Assembly: GCA_029244465.1 (NCBI GenBank)
Contig: JAQWQN010000069.1
Coordinates: 1 to 6,334, forward strand
Length of the DNA stretch: 6,334 bases
Reading direction: 5' to 3'
DNA from: Pseudomonadales bacterium
GTDB lineage: Bacteria > Pseudomonadota > Gammaproteobacteria > Pseudomonadales > Azotimanducaceae
Shown: piece by piece, positions 1 through 5,264 of the stretch
How positions within the stretch are numbered: position 1 is the stretch's first letter
Layout: each line of letters opens with the position of its first letter
The notes under the pieces: generated by a model
What the model was told of the DNA's origin: nothing
The model's database searches: none
Seen by the model: the letters and a program-made list of their open reading frames with translations, nothing else
Made by a program: the position numbers and the translations under genes

Positions 1-77
1 ATTGTACCCGCGGCCAGACTAACCGCCGTTTTCTTTAATAATTCCCGTCGACTTGTCTCTCCGCGTTGAGCACTCAT
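1..77 (-). CDS. N-terminal fragment of a Tat-exported protein (cut by window edge)
   Basis: Reading the minus strand from an ATG at 77-75 gives 25 codons before the window ends: MSAQRGETSRRELLKKTAVS, then LAAGT. Residues 9-15 (SRRELLK) match the twin-arginine consensus S-R-R-x-F-L-K with Leu in place of Phe. A short hydrophobic, Ala-rich stretch begins at about residue 17. This is the standard start of a Tat-exported protein, which would be folded in the cytoplasm and moved to the periplasm, often with a cofactor. A purine-rich site (AGAGGTGG on the minus strand, 87-80) sits just upstream and supports this ATG. The mature part lies outside the window, so the family cannot be named. It lies 112 bp downstream of the hydrolase on the same strand and could share its transcript, although a small inverted repeat in the gap may mean its own control. 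The fragment is too short to appear in ordinary ORF lists. Confidence 0.8.
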   Translation of the reverse strand, partial: MSAQRGETSRRELLKKTAVSLAAGT

Positions 78-110
78 AGCCACCTCTTCTGATACTTAAT
101 CTCACCGACT

Positions 111-132
111 GTATCGCCTATTCGATCGATAC
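111..132. promoter_or_regulatory. Small inverted repeat upstream of the Tat-signal gene
   Basis: GTATCG (111-116) and CGATAC (127-132) are perfect inverted copies separated by 10 bp. The interval also contains the 8-bp palindrome TCGATCGA (122-129). The repeat lies 34 bp upstream of the Tat-signal gene start, where an operator would be expected. Six-base arms are weak evidence and could occur by chance. No matched -35/-10 pair was convincing. Confidence 0.25.
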
Positions 133-189
133 CACCACCAACCAGCTGTCCTCTGCCACAAGGCATTTTCTGATTGTCGCGTTTTTGTG

Positions 190-1068
190 TCAGCTGACAT
201 TTTTTAACGTGAATGCACCAATACTCTCGAGTGTTTCCGCTGATTCAGGGAGCGGAAACACCGGCCATACATGGATCAATCCTTGCCCAATCTGCAGCGT
301 CGCCTCGACACCCGCTGATTGCGCGTTCTCGACAATTCTCGTTGCATCGTCGAACAGTATTTCTCGCGTGCCAACAAAAACCAACAAAGGCGGTAACCCG
401 GCCAGGTTCGCGTGCAAGGGGGCGGCCAGCGGATTTCGCAAATCTTCGCCCGCATACTGAGCAGCGAAGTCGCCAACGCCTTGTGTCGCGACCATCGGAT
501 CATCCACAGCGCCTGGCTGCGCAGAGTCGCCAGTCATTTCAAGGTCGACCCAGGGTGATAAGCAAGTTGCGCACGCCGGCATCGGATCCCCTGCATCACG
601 CAAGGCAACCAGCGTTGCGATCGCCAGCCCGCCTCCGGCGGAGTCGCCCGCGATCATAATACGGCTGGCACCAATGCCCTGCCCAAGTATGTAGCGGTAG
701 GCCGCTACTGCGTCGTCGACGGCAGCTGGGAACGGATTTTCCGGCGCCAGCCGATAATTGATGACCAACACTCGCGCCTGTGTGGCTCGTGCCAGTCGTC
801 CAGCAAATTCACGGTAGCCAATATTGCTGCCAATAACATACCCACCACCGTGTAGATATAGGATGCAGCGATTAACATGACTGTTAGGCGTGCTGACCCA
901 GTCAGCATTGAAGTTACCGATCGTCAGCTCTTCAATGGTGACGTCCTCGGCGACCGGGTTGGCCCCTAGCATGGCATCGTACCCCGCCCGGGATGCTTCA
1001 AGGGTTCCCGCAGCAGGTGGCGCGGCTTGCACTGCGGCGACGAGGGCCTCGTGTTCTTGGCTTGGCAT
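190..1068 (-). CDS. Alpha/beta hydrolase of the hormone-sensitive-lipase (HSL) family, esterase/lactonase type
   Basis: A 292-residue cytoplasmic carboxyl-ester hydrolase with no signal peptide. The oxyanion-hole motif HGGG is at residues 73-76 in the context YLHGGGYVIGS. The nucleophile elbow GDSAGG is at 141-146 with Ser143 as nucleophile. The substrate-shaping YRLAPE motif is at 105-110. The C-terminal acid region is TREILFDDA (about 234-242), and the catalytic His is His266 in HVWPVF. This order and length fit the bacterial HSL family (Abhydrolase_3), whose members cleave short acyl esters and lactones. The HVWPxF ending is shared with the monoterpene epsilon-lactone hydrolase (MlhB) group, so a ring-opening lactonase is a fair guess, but the substrate is not shown. 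The frame stays open up to 1281. I chose ATG 1068 because AGGAAG lies 8 nt upstream, the family usually starts here, and the 71-codon extension covers palindromes and matches no domain. It is divergent from the monooxygenase across an 856-bp gap. Confidence 0.93.
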   Translation of the reverse strand: MPSQEHEALVAAVQAAPPAAGTLEASRAGYDAMLGANPVAEDVTIEELTIGNFNADWVSTPNSHVNRCILYLHGGGYVIGSNIGYREFAGRLARATQARVLVINYRLAPENPFPAAVDDAVAAYRYILGQGIGASRIMIAGDSAGGGLAIATLVALRDAGDPMPACATCLSPWVDLEMTGDSAQPGAVDDPMVATQGVGDFAAQYAGEDLRNPLAAPLHANLAGLPPLLVFVGTREILFDDATRIVENAQSAGVEATLQIGQGLIHVWPVFPLPESAETLESIGAFTLKNVS

Positions 1069-1076
1069 TTTTATTT

Positions 1077-1082
1077 CTTCCT
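1077..1082 (-). promoter_or_regulatory. Ribosome binding site deciding the hydrolase start
   Basis: On the minus strand AGGAAG is followed by 8 nt and then the ATG at 1068-1066. The alternative upstream start at 1281 would add 71 residues without family resemblance. This site is the main reason for the shorter gene model. Confidence 0.75.
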
Positions 1083-1142
1083 GATTCTCATCCGATAAAT
1101 TAGTATTTTTCACTGTTGCCTCTGCCGTGTTCAGCGCAAAAA

Positions 1143-1200
1143 TGCACCCGTGCAACAACCCGTTAAGCCAATAACGTACACCATTTATTGGCGTGACGCC
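1143..1200. promoter_or_regulatory. Cluster of three palindromes upstream of the hydrolase, possible operator
   Basis: Three dyads lie within 58 bp. They are TGCAC-CC-GTGCA (1143-1154), GCCAATAA-N10-TTATTGGC (1167-1192, both 8-base arms perfect) and GGCGT-G-ACGCC (1190-1200), which shares three bases with the second. The cluster is 75-132 bp upstream of the hydrolase ATG. The 26-bp element has the size and symmetry of a dimeric repressor site such as those used by TetR- or LysR-type regulators, but no regulator gene lies in the window. One 8+8 repeat of this kind is expected about once per window of this size by chance. The position and clustering are what raise interest. Confidence 0.4.
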
Positions 1201-1231
1201 TACATTTAATGATGGGTTAATCTCGGACCAA

Positions 1232-1250
1232 AGGCGCGAAGATCGCGCCT
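1232..1250. other. Perfect 7-bp stem-loop, weak terminator-like hairpin
   Basis: AGGCGCG (1232-1238) pairs with CGCGCCT (1244-1250) around a 5-nt loop, giving a GC-rich hairpin. On the minus strand it is followed by only TTTGG (three T residues, counting the last base of the stem), and on the plus strand by CTT, so a strong intrinsic terminator is not shown on either strand. It lies about 165 bp upstream of the hydrolase start. It could insulate the hydrolase from upstream transcription or be part of its leader. Confidence 0.35.
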
Positions 1251-1496
1251 CTTGCCAAGTCCGATCGGCAGGTGTCCGCAACCGGGCCGCACGCCGGCGG
1301 GCCCGATGTCAAACGCAGTTTATAGCTGAAGAGTCTCTCAAAGTTTCTGTTCGTCACAAGAAGCCAACACCCTTTATCTGCAACCAACGCATTCATGAAG
1401 GTGACTTGATCAACGTTACACTTAAAATCCGCGTAGCCGCATCCAGCCTGTCGCCAACTGAGAGATCTCTGCGCGCTTTCGCTAAACAGGAGGGCG

Positions 1497-1577
1497 GGGA
1501 GCCGCCTATGACATTGGCTCCCATGGGCAAGCCGATGCCCTACCTCTCCCAGGACCGATAGTCTATTGTCCTGAGGG
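1497..1577. other. Three consecutive short hairpins, possible structured RNA
   Basis: Within 81 bp there are three adjacent stem-loops. GGGAGCC (1497-1503) pairs with GGCTCCC (1516-1522). GGGCA (1525-1529) pairs with TGCCC (1536-1540). CCC-AGGAC (1548-1555) pairs with GTCCT-GA-GGG (1568-1577) with a 2-nt bulge and a small inner ATA/TAT helix. Such back-to-back helices are typical of structured RNAs, but no T-tract follows and I do not recognise a known riboswitch consensus. The direction of transcription is unknown, since helices form on either strand. Confidence 0.3.
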
Positions 1578-1726
1578 CAGAACAAGTTATCGAACCCGCA
1601 GAGTTGATGGCTAGCGCCTTACTGCCATAGCCCAGATAACACAAGGTCCGCAGACCCGCCCTCTTTTACTTGACGTCCTAGGCAGCAATCCTGAGTGAGT
1701 ATCTTGCTATGTATATTTATCATTCT

Positions 1727-1775
1727 GTCACCAGCACACCCTATGGTGATGATAGAGCTTGCGTAGGCTGGTGAC
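1727..1775. promoter_or_regulatory. 9-bp inverted repeat with an extra half-site, upstream of the monooxygenase
   Basis: GTCACCAGC (1727-1735) and GCTGGTGAC (1767-1775) are perfect inverted copies separated by 31 bp. A third related half-site, GGTGAT (1745-1750), lies between them and can pair with the first arm's ATCACC-like part (TCACC/GGTGA). The block is 150-198 bp upstream of the monooxygenase ATG. It could be a multi-site operator or, if transcribed, two mutually exclusive RNA hairpins. Both readings are inference. Confidence 0.35.
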
Positions 1776-1909
1776 TGATCGGCCGGCTTTATAACGGCAC
1801 AGGATCAGGACTACGAACGCCTTTTTGCAATGAAACGCACGGAAGCGCGATACTGCAATCGGCACGCAAACAAAAATCGGTCGGGACCGCAGCACTCGGC
1901 ACCTGTAAT

Positions 1910-1915
1910 AGGAAG
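1910..1915 (+). promoter_or_regulatory. Ribosome binding site of the flavin monooxygenase
   Basis: AGGAAG lies 9 nt before the ATG at 1925. It supports this start, which also places the FAD-binding glycine motif at the expected distance from the N terminus. The hydrolase gene carries the same AGGAAG element. Confidence 0.7.
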
Positions 1916-1924
1916 AAAAACAGC

Positions 1925-3499
1925 ATGTCTGAGAGGAATCAAAAGATCGAGCCCATCGTCATCATCGGCGCAGGCCCAGGCGGGCTTGCCACCGCCAAAG
2001 CGCTACTCGACGAAGGCTTGCCACCCCTGCTCCTAGAAGCTAGTGACGCGATTGGGGGTCAATGGAATACCTCAGCCAGCCACAGCGGCGTCTGGCCAGA
2101 CATGGTAACCAACACGTCCAAAGCAACCACCGTTTTCTCGGATTTGGCCCACAGCGACGACACCCCTATGTTCCCTTCTGCTGCACAGGTTGGCGCTTAC
2201 TTGAACGAGTACGCGAAGACATTCGCGCTCAATGAGCGGGTCCGGACAGGTGCACAGGTTGAACAAATCGAACGCCGCCAAGACAAGGGGTTCCGTGTCC
2301 ATTACCTGGATAACGATGGCCGCCATACTCTAGACGCCAGCTCTGTGGTGATCGCCAGCGGACGCTACAACAAACCTAAAATGCCTCAGCAGATCGATGG
2401 ACTAAACAGCTTTGCCGGCCGTGGCGGCCTCATACATGCCTTCGACTACCCAGGCTCGGCAGCATTCAAGGGTCAACGGGTACTGACGCTTGGCAATAAT
2501 ATCAGTGGCCTTGAGATTGCCAGCGATTTGGCGGCGGAACCCTCGACAGCGGTTTTTTCAAGCTGTCGCAAAGCTCGCTATATCATCAAAAAATACCATG
2601 AAAGTATCCCGGCGGACTGGCGTTTCTTTAACCGGGCTGCATTGTTCATAGGTCGTACACTCCCGCCTGAAGTCGCAGCCGCGGGGTTGCGTGAGCAGAT
2701 ATTACAATTACACGGTAACCCTTTCGACTTTGGCGCACACGAACCATCGGAAAATCTCATGGAGGCTGGGTTGGCCCAATGCCAGAACTACCTCGACCTG
2801 TGCCAGGAAGGACGCATCCAGAGCCGGGACATGCCAACCCAGGTCTCCGCAGCGGAAGTGACCTTCGCTGACGGCAGGACCGAGGCCATCGATGCCATTA
2901 TCGCCGGCACAGGCTATGACCTTAACCTGCCCTATCTGAGCGAGGAATTGCAGCACGCGCTGAACCTGGATAACGCTGACCTGGACCTCTACCAGTACAC
3001 CTTCAATCCCAAGGTGGAGGGTCTTGCTTTTGTTGGTCAGCTTCAATTAACTGGGCCCTACTTTCCTGTGCTTGAGTTGCAAGCTCGCTGGATCGCGATG
3101 GTTTTTGCCGGTCATCGGCCATTGGTGCACCCAGATGCTATGTCAAATCAAATCCATCAATTCCGCGAACTGCGAAAACTTGGAGCCCCTCTCCTTTTCC
3201 ACGAAGTCGCGGTGGAACTGGCCACTGCTGCAGGACTGGAACCCGATATCGCAGATTTTCCTGAACTCGCCGCAGGTCTGGTTTTCGGCCCGCTGATCCC
3301 AGCACAGTTCCGGCTAACGGGGCACAATTGCAATCCCAAAGGGCGTGAACAACTCGACGCCGCTCTCGCAGCGGTTGGCCAAACGGCGACACCAGAAGTT
3401 CAGCAAGAGCAGCTGGATCTTCTGACCATGCTTGCTCAGCAACCCAACCCCTGGCCACCCATTGCCGCAGCCCTGACCGCAATAAAACCGAACCAATGA
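1925..3499 (+). CDS. Flavin-containing monooxygenase (FMO-like, Class B flavoprotein; NAD(P)/FAD-dependent)
   Basis: A 524-residue soluble oxidoreductase. The N-terminal FAD-binding Rossmann motif is GAGPGG (15-20), followed by the acidic end of strand two (LLLEAS) and GGQW (44-47), as in FMO and Baeyer-Villiger enzymes. TNTSK (62-66) and ASGRYNKPKMP (144-154) are further family landmarks. The second, NADPH-binding, dinucleotide motif reads GNNISG (190-195), with Asn where the second Gly is usual. Just before it, FAG..H (163-171) and HAFDYP (171-176) form a variant of the FxGxxxHxxx fingerprint with two extra residues. GTGY (328-331) and ELQARW (384-389) complete the FMO pattern. The family uses NADPH and O2 to oxygenate N, S or carbonyl carbon, the last giving esters or lactones. 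The substrate cannot be read from sequence. The gene is divergent from the hydrolase and convergent with the transporter (37 bp between stops). The C-terminal 120 residues, including a conserved-looking GPLIPAQFRL segment, are longer than in minimal FMOs (about 450 residues). Confidence 0.9.
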   Translation: MSERNQKIEPIVIIGAGPGGLATAKALLDEGLPPLLLEASDAIGGQWNTSASHSGVWPDMVTNTSKATTVFSDLAHSDDTPMFPSAAQVGAYLNEYAKTFALNERVRTGAQVEQIERRQDKGFRVHYLDNDGRHTLDASSVVIASGRYNKPKMPQQIDGLNSFAGRGGLIHAFDYPGSAAFKGQRVLTLGNNISGLEIASDLAAEPSTAVFSSCRKARYIIKKYHESIPADWRFFNRAALFIGRTLPPEVAAAGLREQILQLHGNPFDFGAHEPSENLMEAGLAQCQNYLDLCQEGRIQSRDMPTQVSAAEVTFADGRTEAIDAIIAGTGYDLNLPYLSEELQHALNLDNADLDLYQYTFNPKVEGLAFVGQLQLTGPYFPVLELQARWIAMVFAGHRPLVHPDAMSNQIHQFRELRKLGAPLLFHEVAVELATAAGLEPDIADFPELAAGLVFGPLIPAQFRLTGHNCNPKGREQLDAALAAVGQTATPEVQQEQLDLLTMLAQQPNPWPPIAAALTAIKPNQ

Positions 3500-3536
3500 G
3501 CTCTCCTCGCCAGATCAGCGACGCTCGCTCGAAGGC

Positions 3537-4898
3537 CTAGAGAACCGAAGCCAGAAATAGGCCGCCGGCAAGCGGTATGGTCGCAACCAGAAAAAGGACA
3601 AACGAAAAAGGCAGAACTTGACCTGCGCGTAATCCCGTCATGATGAGCAATGGAATAATCGTGAAAGGGTGGATGATATTGGTCCATTGGTCTCCGTAAG
3701 CTACCCCCATGACAATCAAGGCCGGATCCGTACCGAGTTGTCTAGCTGCTTCTAAGAAAGCAGGGCCCTGCACGGTCCATTGGGCACCGCCTGAAGGGAT
3801 AAACAAGTTTATAAAGCCGCCCGAGAAAAAGGCCAGTAAAGGCAACGTTTCCGCGCTCCCGATTCTGACAAAAAAGTCAGCGATGTCTAAAACAAGTCCG
3901 CTATTGAGCATGATCCCCATTACGCCAGCGTACAGCGGATACTGGAGAAGCGTAGGCACGATAGCCCGCCCTCCGGTCATTAATACCTCATTAAACTGAC
4001 GGGCTGAACGGCTAAAAACCAGACATAAAGCCAGGAAAGACCAATTCACCAAATTTAAATCTAAGCGCAACCCCTCAATGGAAAACCAGTAACCGATGTA
4101 CGCGAATAACAGGCAACCCGCGAGCGTGGTGAGCCAACGTGTATTCTCGATACGGCCTGCAAATCCTGGTTTTGGCACTGCTTCCGTTGGCCGCAGGGTC
4201 TCCGCACTTGCGCTTGCTGCCATGGCTTCGGTAATCGGTTCTACTTTTCTAGGTTCCAGACGTGTCGCAAAGAATGCCACGGTTACGACTGTCGCCAGGA
4301 TGGTGAGTAAATTAAACCGCGAAAGCGTGGTTTCCGTAATGGGTATGAGCGCCCCGATCTGTGCTTGCATGGCGTTTCCCTCTGTCGCAACGAACAGCGG
4401 CGCGGAACCCGTATAGCCCATATGCCAAACAACAAAACCTGCGAAAGCGGCCCCACCTAGCAGCGGATAGTGCACCTCGATACCGCGGTTTCTGCAACTG
4501 AGCGCGACGTGCTTTGCCATCAATCCGCCAAGAATGGTGCCCAAGGGCCAGCAGATCAAGCAAACGATGCTGGTGAAGGCAGCACAGAATGCATAAGCCG
4601 CCGTTGCGGACCCGGGTAGCGAGGCAAGACGCTCCAGGTACCTGGGTACTGGACCCAGGTGGGCCAACGCATAAGCGAAAAGAATGGTAAGGCACACTTG
4701 TGTAATAAAGGGTAACAGCATCGACAGGCCATCTCCCCATGCGACCAACACCTCTGTCGGCCGGTTGTCCGTTGCCAGCCACGCCAGCAACATCGCGACA
4801 AACGTCATCAGTAACCCAAACGCAAAAGGCTCTGGCATGTATCTGTCGAAGGCGTTGATTATGCTGTTAATTACTCTTTGCATGCGCGATAAACTCAC
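3537..4898 (-). CDS. AtoE-family short-chain fatty acid transporter (SCFA_trans)
   Basis: A 453-residue inner-membrane protein made largely of hydrophobic segments, with a hydrophilic loop at about 213-255. Family marks in order are RYMPEPFAF (19-27), the segment WHMGYTGSAPL (158-168), FIPSGGAQW (366-374) with TVQGP after it, and YGDQWTN (401-407) followed by PF and a last membrane pair. These match AtoE of Escherichia coli (about 440 residues), thought to carry short-chain fatty acids such as acetoacetate or butyrate. No atoD/atoA CoA-transferase or thiolase lies in the window, so the cargo is open. The frame can begin at GTG 4898 or at ATG 4883. GGTGAG (4899-4894) lies 10 nt before the ATG, and the shorter N terminus is closer in length to AtoE, so a 448-residue product is equally likely. 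It is convergent with the monooxygenase and divergent from the LLM gene. No clear terminator separates the two convergent stops. Confidence 0.93.
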   Translation of the reverse strand: MSLSRMQRVINSIINAFDRYMPEPFAFGLLMTFVAMLLAWLATDNRPTEVLVAWGDGLSMLLPFITQVCLTILFAYALAHLGPVPRYLERLASLPGSATAAYAFCAAFTSIVCLICWPLGTILGGLMAKHVALSCRNRGIEVHYPLLGGAAFAGFVVWHMGYTGSAPLFVATEGNAMQAQIGALIPITETTLSRFNLLTILATVVTVAFFATRLEPRKVEPITEAMAASASAETLRPTEAVPKPGFAGRIENTRWLTTLAGCLLFAYIGYWFSIEGLRLDLNLVNWSFLALCLVFSRSARQFNEVLMTGGRAIVPTLLQYPLYAGVMGIMLNSGLVLDIADFFVRIGSAETLPLLAFFSGGFINLFIPSGGAQWTVQGPAFLEAARQLGTDPALIVMGVAYGDQWTNIIHPFTIIPLLIMTGLRAGQVLPFSFVLFLVATIPLAGGLFLASVL

Positions 4899-5128
4899 CG
4901 TCTTTTTCTTCGTCGTTCGTCTGGATTATTTGGCTTGACCAGGTCCCACCCATCGCCCTGATGTGCCCGACAGCAAAGCGCCGATCGATTCATACCCGGT
5001 TACACCAAACTGCTTTGATCAACGAGGCGAAACGCAAAAAAGTCAGATCTTGCAGGCTCCTGAGCCACGCAACATACGCCAGAACGCGAGACTTTTCAGC
5101 ACTAACACGCCGCTGGTACACCGTAGGA

Positions 5129-5147
5129 TGACCGGCTAGGATGGTCA
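5129..5147. promoter_or_regulatory. Short inverted repeat TGACC-N9-GGTCA
   Basis: Perfect 5-bp arms (5129-5133 and 5143-5147) with a 9-bp spacer sit 118-136 bp upstream of the LLM gene and just before the leader ORF's ribosome binding site. The size suits an operator, but arms this short are common by chance, and no regulator is encoded nearby. Confidence 0.2.
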
Positions 5148-5164
5148 CTAACCTGTCTGGATTC

Positions 5165-5176
5165 GGAGGAAAGGAG
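5165..5176 (+). promoter_or_regulatory. Very strong Shine-Dalgarno-like tract
   Basis: GGAGGAAAGGAG contains two near-consensus anti-16S matches. The second, AAGGAG, ends 7 nt before an ATG at 5184, which is optimal spacing. It is far better than the site before the LLM gene itself (AAAGTGG then a 9-nt gap), which is why the tiny ORF deserves notice. Confidence 0.5.
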
Positions 5177-5183
5177 ACCCCTG

Positions 5184-5219
5184 ATGCGTTCAATCGATCA
5201 CGCTCACAGTTCGCTTTAA
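5184..5219 (+). CDS. Possible 11-residue leader peptide upstream of the LLM oxidoreductase
   Basis: The ORF reads MRSIDHAHSSL and stops with TAA, 45 nt before the LLM ATG. It is in the same frame as that gene, but two in-frame stops (5217-5219 and 5229-5231) separate them. The evidence is the strong ribosome binding site at ideal spacing. The peptide has two His and three Ser, but no run of one amino acid such as classical attenuators use, and no terminator hairpin is apparent between it and the gene. It could be a regulatory upstream ORF, the decayed start of an older gene, or chance. I do not recognise the peptide. Confidence 0.3.
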   Translation: MRSIDHAHSSL

Positions 5220-5264
5220 GGCAGGCCCTAACGAATACAATCAAATTCAAAGTGGTATAGAAAC

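Larger units (their letters stand above)
1069..1924. other. Large gene-free region between divergent hydrolase and monooxygenase genes
   Basis: This 856-bp stretch separates two divergent genes and is long for a bacterial promoter region. Open frames of about 120 codons exist on both strands (for example 1193-1561 plus and 1217-1585 minus). They overlap each other, have poor composition, lack good ribosome binding sites (the minus one starts with TTG) and match no family I recognise. What can be seen is structural: palindromes at 1143-1200, a 7-bp hairpin at 1232-1250, three successive hairpins at 1497-1577, a 9-bp inverted repeat at 1727-1775, and a dyad CGGTC-GG-GACCG at 1878-1889, about 36 bp before the monooxygenase ATG. 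It may hold the two promoters, an unannotated small RNA, or remains of a lost gene such as a regulator. No clear sigma-70 promoter was identified on either strand. Confidence 0.6.
4899..5264. other. Divergent intergenic region between transporter and LLM oxidoreductase
   Basis: This 366-bp stretch should hold the promoters of both flanking genes. A minus-strand open frame (4990-5250) shows no family resemblance and no good ribosome binding site, so it is not called. Visible elements are a TGACC-N9-GGTCA repeat (5129-5147) and the purine-rich GGAGGAAAGGAG (5165-5176) followed by an 11-codon ORF. No sigma-70 promoter with both boxes near consensus was found; TACAAT at 5236-5241 resembles a -10 box but has no matching -35. 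Confidence 0.6.

Noticed and set aside
1461..1470. 10-bp palindrome AGAGATCTCT
   Set aside because: Several 10-bp palindromes are expected by chance in 6.3 kb, and nothing about its position adds support.
1193..1561. Plus-strand 122-codon frame in the large gap
   Set aside because: Arg- and Ser-rich composition, no family resemblance, no ribosome binding site, and it overlaps the opposite frame and the palindromes.
1217..1585. Minus-strand 122-codon frame with a short stretch (NRNFERLFSYKLRL) resembling the R-x-L-E-R-L-F helix of AraC/GlxA regulators
   Set aside because: The similarity covers about 14 residues only. The rest of the two helix-turn-helix domain is absent in this and the neighbouring frames, and the start is TTG with no ribosome site. 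Treated as chance, or at most an unprovable remnant.
1668..1705. TTGACG (1670-1675) and TATCTT (1700-1705) as a promoter for the monooxygenase
   Set aside because: The spacer is 24 bp, far from the usual 16-18 bp.
3534..3563. GGCCTA ... TAGGCC repeat at the convergent gene ends as a terminator
   Set aside because: Six-base arms 18 bp apart, partly inside the transporter coding sequence, and no T-run on either side.
5236..5241. TACAAT as the -10 box of the LLM promoter
   Set aside because: No -35 match at 16-18 bp upstream, so it is noted only as an alternative that would exclude the leader ORF from the transcript.
4990..5250. Minus-strand 86-codon frame upstream of the LLM gene
   Set aside because: No recognisable motif or ribosome binding site, and it covers the region where promoters and the leader ORF are expected.
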